DNA of 10,023 nucleotides from Mycoplasmataceae bacterium (GCA_020024715.1 JAHHTJ010000014.1:1-10023), one strand, 5' to 3'. Counted from the first letter of the stretch, positions 1 to 7,646 are shown. A program made the numbers and translations. Notes: generated by a model not told the origin, from the letters alone.

Positions 1-675
1 ATTTTTTAAACTTTGAGCAATTAATTTATTAATTTTGACACCAATATTATGAAATTTTGTTTCATATTCTGTAGCAATATTATCATTATTAATTTCTAGT
101 TCTAATTCACTATATAAATCATTTGTAAAATAATTAATTTTAAAAAGATTTGATTCAATGATACTTTGTTTTGAGTAGTTAAAAAAATCTAAATTATCTG
201 TCTTTAAAACAATATAACTACTTGGTTTTAAAATTGCATAATATTGTTTTAAAAAACTAATATAACTTAAACGTTTCTTAGTTTGTCTTTTTTTTGGTCA
301 TGGATCACTAAAATTTAAGTAAATTTGATCGATTTCATTATCATCAAATAAAAACTCAATTTTATCAGCATTTGCTAAAATAAATTTTAAATTTTTTATT
401 TGATATCCTTTTTTGATAATTTCATTTGCTTTTTTAATTGCTTTTAATAAAATTGTTGCATCTTTTTCAATAGCAATAAAATTTAAATTAGGATATTTTA
501 ATGCTAAATTAATAATAAATTGACCTTTTCCTGAACCAATTTCTACATGCAAAGCATGATTATTATTAAAAAATCATCTTCATTTTCCATGTAATGATTC
601 AGGTTCATTTAAATATAGTGATTCATATTGTAATAAAAGCTTATTTGCTTCTTTATTATGTCTTACTCTCATCAT
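1..675 (-). CDS. trmB: tRNA (guanine-N7-)-methyltransferase TrmB (C-terminus cut by window edge)
   Basis: TrmB uses S-adenosylmethionine to make m7G at position 46 in the variable loop of tRNAs. Seen: 225 codons with no stop before the left edge. The family is usually about 210-230 residues, so only the last few are missing. The SAM-binding glycine motif EIGSGKGQ is at residues 45-52, with an acidic strand-2 end (IAIEKD) after it. The family signature NFSDPWPKKR lies near residue 120, with its Trp encoded by TGA, and the C-terminal ATEYETKF block is typical. The usual Arg-His-x after PKK is Arg-Gln-Thr here. Two ATGs are adjacent (675 and 672); I chose 675 because AAAAGG lies 8 bases upstream of it. 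The start lies inside the end of ispH (20-base overlap), so the two are probably co-transcribed and translationally coupled. Confidence 0.93.
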
Positions 676-1558
676 TAAACCAACCTTTTATTTGCATAAT
701 AACTTCATTAATTTTATTTGAAGGACTACTAGTACCAGCTGTAATAGCAACCTTATTTTTGTTCTTAAATCAATTAATATCTAAATCATTTGCATTATTA
801 ACTAAATAACTAGCAATATGTTTATGTTCACCAATGTATTTTAATTGATTAGAATTATTACTTTTTTTATCACCAACAACAATTAAAATATCAACATCAT
901 CAGGCATATTTATAACTGCTTCTTGTCTTTTTGTTGTCGCATTACATATTTCATTATCAAAAATAATGTTTGTATAATTTTCTTTAAAAAATTTAACAAT
1001 TTCATAATAATCATACAATGAAGTAGTAGTTTGATTTAATAAATAATAATTCTTACTTTTATCTATTTTAATTTGTTTATAAATTTGATTATTTCTAGAT
1101 TCATCTAAATCAATAAAGATTATTTTATTAGAAATACTTAATGTAGCAATTGTTTCTGGATGATTCTTCTTTCCTAAATATATAATTTCATTATCTTTGA
1201 TTTTATCTTTAATTATTTTATGAATTATTGAAACATATTCACAAGTTACATCAATAAAATTTATTTGCTTTCTTTTTGCTAATTCAAATACTTCTTCACT
1301 AGTTCCGTGAGCGCTAAAAACAACAATAGCGTTTGGATCATTTAATTCATTTATTAATTCATATCTTGATTTTTTTGTATCATCAAGAAAAATTACACCT
1401 TTAGATATAAAGTCATCAATTACATCTTGATTATGAATAATTCATCCCAGACTATAAATATTTTTAGAAGGATTATTTATAATTGTATTTTCTAAAGCTT
1501 GTATTGCTAATGTTACACCTTTGCAAAATCCTCTAGGTATTAGTTTTATTATTTTCAT
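656..1558 (-). CDS. ispH: 4-hydroxy-3-methylbut-2-enyl diphosphate reductase (IspH/LytB)
   Basis: IspH is a [4Fe-4S] enzyme that reduces HMBPP to IPP and DMAPP, the last step of the MEP isoprenoid pathway. Seen: 300 residues, full length for the bacterial family. The three cluster cysteines are present: C12 in PRGFCKGV, C106 in DVTCEYVS and C205 in EICNATTKRQ. Substrate-pocket motifs are also present: H42 in IIHNQDV, H84 in FSAHGTSEE, HPET (the family's catalytic Glu), NQTTTS, the S-N-N-S block of VVGDKKSNNSNQL and TAGTSSPS. Trp codons include both TGA (GWIIHN, INWFKN) and TGG (KGWFND). Its end overlaps the trmB start. No Shine-Dalgarno sequence is visible before the ATG; an AT-rich -10-like box sits 7 bases upstream. 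Family knowledge: most Mollicutes lack the MEP pathway, so the gene is informative about lineage. Function is secure by motif content; the rest of the pathway is not in this window. Confidence 0.95.
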
Positions 1559-1565
1559 ATAAATA

Positions 1566-1571
1566 ATTTTA
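1566..1571 (-). promoter_or_regulatory. candidate -10 box for ispH-trmB (possibly leaderless)
   Basis: On the minus strand TAAAAT ends 7 bases before the ispH ATG, so a transcript starting at normal spacing would begin at or next to the start codon. No Shine-Dalgarno sequence is seen between them, which agrees with leaderless translation. The region is so AT-rich that chance boxes are common, and I see no clear -35 element. Confidence 0.25.
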
Positions 1572-1606
1572 ATAAAAATTCATTATTTATCATTAGAATT
1601 TAAATA

Positions 1607-1612
1607 TATAAT
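1607..1612 (+). promoter_or_regulatory. candidate -10 box (TATAAT) for the nadD-pyrG-hisS-ALDH run
   Basis: A perfect TATAAT lies in the divergent spacer, pointing toward nadD. A start near 1619 would give a leader of about 140 bases before nadD, containing a possible 42-codon ORF. No good -35 is visible; mycoplasma promoters often lack one. This is the best plus-strand candidate in the spacer. Confidence 0.4.
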
Positions 1613-1630
1613 TATCTTTATTAGTTTTAT

Positions 1631-1759
1631 ATGCAAAAAACGAAAACAAAAATAGCAATTAAAACAAATATTATTATGATTCAATTTAATGATTCGATTT
1701 TTATGCTCCCAATTTTTAAAAATAAAATTAATAAAAGCATCAATAAACAAAGGACTTAG
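1631..1759 (+). CDS. possible 42-residue small ORF upstream of nadD (uncertain)
   Basis: An ATG at 1631 opens 42 codons ending in TAG at 1757-1759, two bases before the nadD ATG. The predicted peptide is Lys/Asn/Ile-rich, with a moderately hydrophobic middle and basic ends. I do not recognise it. No Shine-Dalgarno sequence precedes the ATG, although a TATAAT box ends 18 bases upstream. In its favour is the close abutment to nadD, with the nadD ribosome site AAAGGA falling inside its last codons. Against it, 43 open codons in AT-rich DNA with only two stop codons is not rare, and composition does not stand out. It may be a leader peptide or simply untranslated leader. Confidence 0.2.
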   Translation: MQKTKTKIAIKTNIIMIQFNDSIFMLPIFKNKINKSINKQRT

Positions 1760-1761
1760 GT

Positions 1762-2835
1762 ATGAGAATAGTAAATTTTGCTGGGAGTTTTGATCCCATT
1801 CACAAAGGTCATGTGCAAATGATTAAAGAGGCTTTTGAAGATTTAAAGCCTGATATATTTTATATCACTCCAATTTCGCGAAGTTTTACTAAAACTTATT
1901 CAACATCTTATCAACAAAGAGTTGAAATGATTAAATTAGCATTAAAAGATTTAAAAAATGAAAATGTTAAAATTAATTATTGTGAAGCTGATATCCCTGA
2001 AGGTTATAGTGGATATAAACATATTCATGATTTAAAGCAATACACAAATGCTGAAGAATTATATATTGTGATTGGTGCTGATCATTTAAATGATTTACAT
2101 ACATGAGATGAAATAGAATGATTAAAAAATAATGTTATTTTTTATGTATTTGCAAGAAGAAATATTCCTTTAACTGATTTCGCAAAGCAATTAATTAAAG
2201 AAAAAAAATTAATTTTTAATCACAATTTTGATTTTGAAGTTGGTTCTTATCAACAAAGAGTTTTGCCAACTTTTTTAAATGACGAAGTTGCTCAATATAT
2301 CAATAATAATGCACTATATATTCATCAAAGATTAATCACTAGAATGAAAGAAGAAAGATATCAACATAGTGTTAGAGTTGCTGATTTAGCTAAATCATTA
2401 GCATTAATTTATAAACCAGAATTAGCTAATAAAGCATATATAGCTGGTTTATATCATGATTGATGTAAAGAAGCTAGTGATGCTTCAATATTAGCTTTAA
2501 TCAAAGATACAAAATATGATAAGTATAAAGATATGTTTCACCGTATTAATAATTTACACGGTCCAGCATGTGTTAGTGTTATGAAATATCAAATTTATTT
2601 TTCTGATGAAGAAATTTTACATGCAATTGCTAATCATACCATTTTATTAGATAATGATATTAATATGTTAGATAAAATTCTTTATTGTGCAGATAAATTA
2701 GAACCATATAGAACAGAAGAAGATTTAACAAACATTAATTATTATCGTAATTTAGTAAAAAGCAACCTAGATAAAACCTTTGAAGAGATTGTTCAATTTC
2801 AACATAACAAATTTAAAAATGACAGAAGGAGATAA
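1762..2835 (+). CDS. nadD: fused nicotinate(nicotinamide)-nucleotide adenylyltransferase and YqeK-type HD hydrolase
   Basis: 357 residues in two domains. Residues 1 to about 185 are NadD, which transfers AMP from ATP to NaMN (or NMN) in NAD synthesis. Motifs seen are GSFDPIHKGH (H14, H17 of the nucleotidyltransferase HxGH site), YQQRVEMIKLAL, and IGADHLNDLHTW followed by the DEIEWL helix. The late SSTxIR phosphate-binding motif is degenerate (GSYQQR, residues 161-166), and the segment after it is short. Residues from about 190 to 357 match YqeK, an HD-domain protein reported in other Firmicutes to hydrolyse Ap4A symmetrically. The metal ligands are H202, H233-D234 (YHDWCKE), H266, H292 (NHT) and D311 (ADKLEPYR). 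AAAGGA at 1749-1754 sets the start. In Bacillus nadD and yqeK are adjacent separate genes; the fusion is known, from memory, in the M. pneumoniae group. It is first of a four-gene run, with pyrG 2 bases downstream. Confidence 0.92.
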
Positions 2836-2837
2836 TT

Positions 2838-4475
2838 ATGAAAAATAAGAAATTATTTGAAAAAACTAAAATTTTAGTAATAACTGGTGGTGTATTTTCA
2901 AGTTTAGGAAAAGGAATAACAGCATCTAGTATTGGTTGTTTATTACAAAATTTAGGCTTCAATGTTATTAATCTTAAATTTGATCCGTATGTAAATGTTG
3001 ATCCTGGAACTATGAGCCCTTTACAACATGGTGAAGTGTTTGTAACTCATGACGGAGGAGAATCTGATTTAGATCTTGGTAATTATGAAAGATTTTTAAA
3101 TGTAAATTTAACTAAATTATCTAATTTAACTACTGGATCAATTTATCAACATGTAATCCAAAAAGAAAGAAATGGTGATTACTTAGGAAAAACAGTACAA
3201 ATCATCCCACATGTTACTGATGAAATTATACAAAGAGTATATGATAATAGTTGACATTATAAAGCTGATTTTTTAGTAATTGAAATTGGTGGAACTGTTG
3301 GTGATTTTGAATCAATTCCTTTTATTGAAGCAATGCGTCAATTATCAAGATTATACAAGGATCGTGTTTTATTCTTGCATTGCGTTCCATTAATTAGTTT
3401 ACTAACAGGTAAGGAAACAAAAACAAAACCACTACAACACTCAGTACGTGAATTAATGCATGCTGGTATTAGTCCAGACTTTTTGTTAATTCGTTCTGAA
3501 AAAGGTTTAAATAAAGATGATAAATATAAAATCTTTTTAAATACTGGTGTTGAAGAAAAAGATTTGATTGACATTAAAAATCAAAAATATATTTACAATT
3601 TACCATTAGATTTATATAAACAAAATTTGCATCAATTAATATTAAAAAAATTTCATTTAGATGAAAAAATTAATGATAAAAAATTAACTAAATGACAAGA
3701 TTTTGTACAATTAATTTACGAACAAAAAAAGTATAAAGCTAATATTGCAATTATTGGTAAATACATTAGTAATGATGATGCTTATTTATCACTACATAAT
3801 GGCTTAATGATTTCTGCTTGATATTCATCTACAGATTTAAAAATTACTTTTATTAATTCAAAAGATATTACATCAAAAAATGTAGAAAATAAATTAAAAG
3901 AATACGATGCAATTATTATTCCAGGAGGATTTGGTGAAAACAATACAGAAGGAATGATTGAAACTATTAAATATGCAAGAGAAAATAAAATTCCTTATTT
4001 AGGAATTTGTTTAGGTTTGCAATTAGCGTGTATTGAATTTGCAAGAAACGTTTTAAATTTAAAAAATGCTACTAGTCAAGAATTTGATCCCCAAGCAAAA
4101 CATCAAATTATTCATTTAATACAAGGAAAAGATCAAGAAAAAAATCTTGGTGGTACACTAAGATTAGGTGATTATCCATGTTACATTAAAGATGAAAAAA
4201 CTTTAGCATACAAAATATTTAAATCTCATAATATAATTGAACGTCATCGTCATCGTTATGAATTTAACAATAAATATAAAGAATTATTTGAAAAAAATGA
4301 TTTTATTTTTAGTGGAATATATGAAGAAAAAAATCTTGTTGAAATGATTGAATTACCAAAAAATATCCATCCTTTTTTTATTGCGGGTCAATTTCATCCA
4401 GAGTTTACTGCTAAAACATTGAAACCGCAACCATTATTTACTGCATTAATTAATGAATGCAAAAAGAGAGTATAA
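2838..4475 (+). CDS. pyrG: CTP synthase (glutamine-hydrolysing)
   Basis: CTP synthase converts UTP to CTP using ATP and glutamine-derived ammonia in the cytosol. Seen: 545 residues, the normal family length. The N-terminal synthetase domain (to about residue 270) has the P-loop GGVFSSLGKG (residues 17-26), KFDPYVNVDPGTMSP, HGEVFVTHDGGESDLDLG, IEIGGTVGDFES and the KTKPLQHSVREL UTP/CTP-site block. The C-terminal class I glutamine amidotransferase domain has PGGFGENN, nucleophile C391 in GICLGLQ, GGTLRLG, and the H520/E522 pair in FHPEF. A strong Shine-Dalgarno sequence, AGAAGGAGA (2824-2832), overlaps the last nadD-yqeK codons, so the start is secure. The hisS ATG lies one base after the stop, so translation is probably coupled. 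All catalytic residues I could check are intact. Trp codons are TGA (for example 3252-3254). Confidence 0.97.
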
Positions 4476-4476
4476 A

Positions 4477-5760
4477 ATGAATAATTTTCAAAAACCAAGA
4501 GGTACGATTGACTATTTTGGTCAAGAATTAACAAACTTAAAATTCTTAGAAGATACCATTAAATACATTGCTCATTTATATGGTTATACAGAAATTAGAA
4601 CTCCTATTTTTGAACATACTGAAGTTTTTATTCGTAGCGTTGGACAAACAAGTGATATTGTGACAAAAGAAATTTATAATTTTTTAGATAAAGGTGGAAG
4701 AAATATTGCTTTAAGACCAGAAGGAACAGCAGGAGTAATTCGTGCTGTTAATGAAAATAAACTTTTACAAAAACAAAATTATCCATTAAGAATATATTAT
4801 TATGGACCTGTTTTTAGATACGAAAGACCACAAAGTGGAAGAGCAAGACAATTTCATCAATTTGGTTTTGAAATTCTAAATACTAAAGAGATGATGGATG
4901 ATTTAGATGTAATTTTGTTATCTCAAACTGTTTTAAATATTTTAAAACTAAAAAAATATCATTTAGAAATTAATTGTATTGGTTCAATTGAATCAAGAAA
5001 TAAATGAATTGAAGCATTAAAAATTTATTTTAGTGATTATAAAGATCAATTATCAAATGATTCTTTAAACCGTTTAAACACAAATCCTTTGAGAATTTTA
5101 GATGATAAAATTGATGGTGCAAAAGATTTTGTAAAAAATGCACCAAAAATAAAAACATTTTTGTCAAAAAAAGAACTTCAAGATTTTGAAATATTACAAC
5201 AATCACTAAAATCATTAAAAATTGACTTTAAGGTTAATGAATCATTAGTTAGAGGGTTGGATTATTATACTGATACAGTATTTGAATTTATCTCAGAATT
5301 AGATGAATTAAAAGGTCAAAGTACGATTTGTGCTGGTGGAAGATATAATAATTTAATTCATGAATTAGGTGGTATTGAAGCACAAGGAGTTGGATTTGCT
5401 TTTGGGTTAGAAAGATTATTAATTCAATATCAAACTGAAACTTCAAACAACATAATCTATGATAATAATTCAGAAGTTTGTATCATTAATTTAATTGAAG
5501 ATACGTTTGTAGCTGAAAGTATTGCTTATATGCTTAGAGGTTTTAATTTTAGTGTTTATTATGAACCTAGCATAAAAAAAATAACTCAGGGTTTTAAATT
5601 AGCAGAAAAAAGGCAAGCAAAAGTTATTTTAATAATTGCTCAAAACGAAATTAATAACAATGAGGTTATATTAAAAAACCAAATCACTATGGAACAAACT
5701 AAAGTTAATATTAATAATTTATATAAAACATTAGAAAAGACATTAAAGAACAATGATTAA
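4477..5760 (+). CDS. hisS: histidyl-tRNA synthetase
   Basis: A class II synthetase that charges tRNA-His. Seen: 427 residues, typical length. Motif 1 is around IRTPIFEHTEVFIRSVG, followed by ALRPEGTAG (residues 78-86). Motif 2 is YYGPVFRYERPQSGRARQFH (Arg at 114). The histidine-specific LVRGLDYYT has R259 and is followed by AGGRYNN. Motif 3 is GFAFGLERLL, with R313. The C-terminal 90 or so residues form the anticodon-binding domain. The only Trp codon noticed is TGA at 5005-5007, which would look like a stop under the standard code. The reading frame stays open from 4453, but I chose 4477 because AAAGAGAG (4463-4470) precedes it and the upstream codons lie inside pyrG. The frame ends AATGATTAA, which contains the ATG of the next gene. 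Confidence 0.97.
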
Positions 5761-7141
5761 TCAAGAATTAGCAAAAATTTTAAAAGACCAACGTGATTTT
5801 TTTGATTCATTTCAAACATTTGACATAAACAAAAGAAAAAACTGATTGAATCTATTAAAAAATAATTTAATTAAATATGAAGATGAATTATTAAAAGCTT
5901 TAAATAGTGATCTTGGAAGAGATGAAGCTGTTGGTTTTATGACTGAATTACAAATCGTGTATCATGAACTTCATCTTTTTTATAAAAACATAAAAAAATG
6001 AAGCAAAGATACAAAAGTTAAATCTAGCTTATTAATGTTTCATAAAAAAGCTAAAATTGTTCATAATCCACATGGACAAGTTTATTTAATTGTACCTTTT
6101 AATTTTCCAATATTGTTATCATTACAACCATTAGTAGCTTCCATTGCTTGTGGAAATGTCACATTTTTAAAGATGTCTAATATGACACCTAATGTTAATC
6201 AAGTATTAAAAAAGATTTTAGCTATCTTGCCAAAAGAAGTAGTTTATTTTTTAGATGAACAAATAAGTAGTGAAGATCGTGATGAATTAAATAAATATCC
6301 TTGAGACTTTATTTTCTTTACAGGTTCTAAACAAACAGCATCTAAGATTTATGCTTCTCAATATCATAACTTTATACCAAGTGTTTTTGAACTTGGTGGT
6401 AAATCACCAATGGTTATTGATGATACGATTAATCTTGAACTAGCATGTAAAAAATATTTAAACACTAAACTAATAAATGCAGGTCAAATTTGTGTTGCTG
6501 CTGATTATTTAATTATTAAAAAAAATGTTGAAAAAGATTTTGTTAATACTTTACAAAAAATATACAATAGTGATTTTGCAAAAGCTAGTTATTTTACTGG
6601 TAATTTAATTTCAGAACAAAAAGCAATTGAAGTAAATAATTGATTAGAAAAACAAGACAAATTAATTATCAATGACCATAAAAATGTTAAAGGTTATGAT
6701 GAAGTTAGGTTTGCTTTTATTAATTATTTAGATGCAAAGGATACTTCATATTTAGATAATGAATTATTTGCTCCAATTGGTTATTATCATACTTACTCTG
6801 ATAATGAAGAAATAATAAATATTGTAAAAAAACATAATTTTCCATTAGCTTTTTATTGTTTTAGTAATGATCAAAATTTAATTAATTATTTAAAAACTTA
6901 TACTCAATCTGGTGCATTTGTTGTTAATGATACATTAATTCATGTAGCTCATCCAAATTTACCATTTGGTGGAATCAAAAATAGTGGGCTTGGAAAATAT
7001 CACGCAAAACAAAGTTTTGAAACTTTTAGTGTTAATAAGGCATATTTAAACAACAATTGTTTAAATAAACTAGTAAATGAAAATAAATTTTTTGAAAAAA
7101 ATTATTGAATTTTTAAAAAAATAAGAAAACGTAAAAAATAA
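5753..7141 (+). CDS. NAD(P)-dependent aldehyde dehydrogenase, ALDH3-like
   Basis: Oxidises an aldehyde to the acid with NAD(P)+; the substrate cannot be told from sequence. Seen: 462 residues, close to ALDH3 and bacterial YwdH-type enzymes (about 450-460), shorter than most classical ALDHs. In order: PFNFPILLSLQPLVASIACGN (the PWNYP region), LKMSN in place of the usual LKPSE, FFTGSKQTASKIY (cofactor loop), general base E213 in FELGGKSP, nucleophile C247 in AGQICVAADY, ELFAPIG, and the C-terminal ALDH3 signature FGGIKNSGLGKYHAKQSFETFS. The tail adds an aromatic-rich segment and ends in a basic cluster (KKIRKRKK) with no clear transmembrane helix. The ATG overlaps the hisS end by 8 bases and has only a weak ribosome site, so translation is probably coupled to hisS. 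Adjacent NAD synthesis (nadD) may be coincidence. ALDH3 assignment is good; physiological role unknown. Confidence 0.88.
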
Positions 7142-7142
7142 A

Positions 7143-7151
7143 TGTTATAAT
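7143..7151 (+). promoter_or_regulatory. candidate extended -10 box upstream of the tRNA cluster
   Basis: TGTTATAAT (TGn plus perfect TATAAT) starts 2 bases after the ALDH stop codon. A start near 7158 would leave a leader of about 39 bases before tRNA-Cys. It competes with a second TATAAT at 7179. Confidence 0.35.
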
Positions 7152-7178
7152 CCATATCATAATTATTAAAGCATATAG

Positions 7179-7184
7179 TATAAT
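7179..7184 (+). promoter_or_regulatory. candidate -10 box (TATAAT) for tRNA-Cys
   Basis: Perfect TATAAT with 12 bases between it and the first base of tRNA-Cys, the same spacing as the box before tRNA-Leu. The following bases (TATAATTGATTATATG here, TATAATTAATATATTA there) are also alike. No convincing -35 is seen. Confidence 0.55.
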
Positions 7185-7196
7185 TGATTATATGTT

Positions 7197-7270
7197 GGTG
7201 CCTTAGCCAAGTGGTAAGGTTTGGAGCTGCAACCTCCACAGCGTCGGTTCGAATCCGGCAGGCACCTCCA
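7197..7270 (+). tRNA. tRNA-Cys(GCA)
   Basis: Acceptor GGTGCCT pairs fully with AGGCACC (7260-7266), discriminator U, and CCA is encoded. The anticodon stem TGGAG/CTCCA encloses loop CTGCAAC, giving anticodon GCA at 7229-7231. The T arm GTCGG-TTCGAAT-CCGGC is intact with one G:U-type pair. U73 is the known discriminator for cysteine tRNAs. First gene of the seven-tRNA cluster. Confidence 0.97.
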
Positions 7271-7274
7271 TTTT

Positions 7275-7351
7275 CGGGATGTAGCACAGTTTGGTAGTGC
7301 ACTTGGTTTGGGACCAAGGGGTCGCAGGTTCAAATCCTGTCATCCCGACCA
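7275..7351 (+). tRNA. tRNA-Pro(UGG)
   Basis: Acceptor CGGGATG pairs with CATCCCG (7341-7347), discriminator A, encoded CCA. D stem GCAC/GTGC. Anticodon stem CTTGG/CCAAG around TTTGGGA gives UGG at 7309-7311. T arm GCAGG/CCTGT. Starts 4 bases after tRNA-Cys, so the two share a transcript. A UGG anticodon can in principle read all four proline codons, as expected in a minimal tRNA set. Confidence 0.97.
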
Positions 7352-7358
7352 TATGTTG

Positions 7359-7378
7359 AAGTAAGTTTATACTTACTT
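7359..7378 (+). other. short inverted repeat between tRNA-Pro and tRNA-Met
   Basis: AAGTAAG (7359-7365) and CTTACTT (7372-7378) form a perfect 7-bp stem with loop TTTATA, followed by two further Ts before an A. It could be a weak terminator or a processing spacer. It is AT-rich and its T tract is short, so efficient termination is doubtful. Confidence 0.45.
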
Positions 7379-7382
7379 TTAT

Positions 7383-7459
7383 GGCTGGGTATCTCAGTTG
7401 GCTAGAGAGCACGGTTCATACCCGTGATGTCGTGAGTTCGAGCCTCACTCCAGCCACCA
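7383..7459 (+). tRNA. tRNA-Met(CAU), elongator
   Basis: Acceptor GGCTGGG pairs with TCCAGCC (7449-7455; G7:U66 wobble), discriminator A, encoded CCA. Anticodon stem CACGG/CCGTG around TTCATAC gives CAU at 7417-7419. The loop TTCATAC and a fully paired 1:72 end match elongator methionine tRNAs rather than the initiator. D stem TCTC/GAGA; T stem GTGAG/CTCAC. One of three CAU tRNAs here. Confidence 0.9.
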
Positions 7460-7463
7460 TTAA

Positions 7464-7540
7464 GGAGCCATAGCTCAATTGGTTAGAGCCCCCGACTCAT
7501 AATCGGATGGTTGTAGGTTCAAGTCCTACTAGCTCCACCA
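7464..7540 (+). tRNA. tRNA-Ile(CAU), probably lysidine-modified (Ile2)
   Basis: CAU anticodon at 7498-7500 in loop CTCATAA, D stem GCTC/GAGC with loop AATTGGTTA, T arm GTAGG-TTCAAGT-CCTAC, discriminator A, encoded CCA. The overall pattern resembles tRNA-Ile2 of other Mollicutes and Bacilli, in which TilS converts C34 to lysidine so that AUA is read. It lacks the C1:A72 mismatch of an initiator and differs from the elongator Met loop. Two positions do not pair: C6-A67 (7469/7531) and C27-A43 (7491/7507). The Ile assignment is by resemblance and elimination; a divergent Met tRNA remains possible. Confidence 0.75.
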
Positions 7541-7544
7541 ATAT

Positions 7545-7635
7545 GGAGACTTACTCAAGTGGCTGAAGAGATCAGTCTTGAAAACTGACAGGTGTCGAAA
7601 GGCACGCGAGGGTTCAAATCCCCCAGTCTCCGCCA
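7545..7635 (+). tRNA. tRNA-Ser(UGA)
   Basis: A class II tRNA with a long variable arm (stem GTGTC/GGCAC capped by GAAA). Acceptor GGAGACT/AGTCTCC, discriminator G as in serine tRNAs, encoded CCA. Anticodon stem TCAGT/ACTGA around CTTGAAA gives UGA at 7579-7581, reading UCN codons. The T stem GAGGG/CCCCC has one A50-C64 mismatch. Confidence 0.96.
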
Positions 7636-7646
7636 TAAAAATAGTG

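Noticed and set aside
594..809. Plus-strand open frame of 71 codons opposite the ispH/trmB junction
   Set aside because: It lies wholly antisense to two clearly identified genes, has no ribosome site, and its product shows only AT-driven hydrophobic composition.
2464..2466. Apparent stops (here and at many other sites) suggesting broken genes
   Set aside because: All are TGA at positions where the families have Trp; with UGA read as Trp the genes are intact, with no frameshifts found.
3338..3574. Minus-strand open frame of 78 codons
   Set aside because: Antisense to the conserved middle of pyrG; a shadow of the real frame with no family match.
4453..4476. Earlier ATG (4453) as hisS start
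   Set aside because: It would overlap the pyrG end by 23 bases. The ATG at 4477 has AAAGAGAG at suitable distance and gives the normal HisRS N-terminus.
5030..5215. Minus-strand open frame of 61 codons
   Set aside because: Antisense to hisS, no ribosome site, low-complexity hydrophobic product.
7102..7412. Two overlapping minus-strand open frames of 69 and 71 codons with phrases such as GFEPATPW and GGACRIRTDAV
   Set aside because: They run antisense through tRNA-Cys and tRNA-Pro. Such peptides are a well-known annotation artefact from translating tRNA T arms and acceptor ends on the opposite strand.
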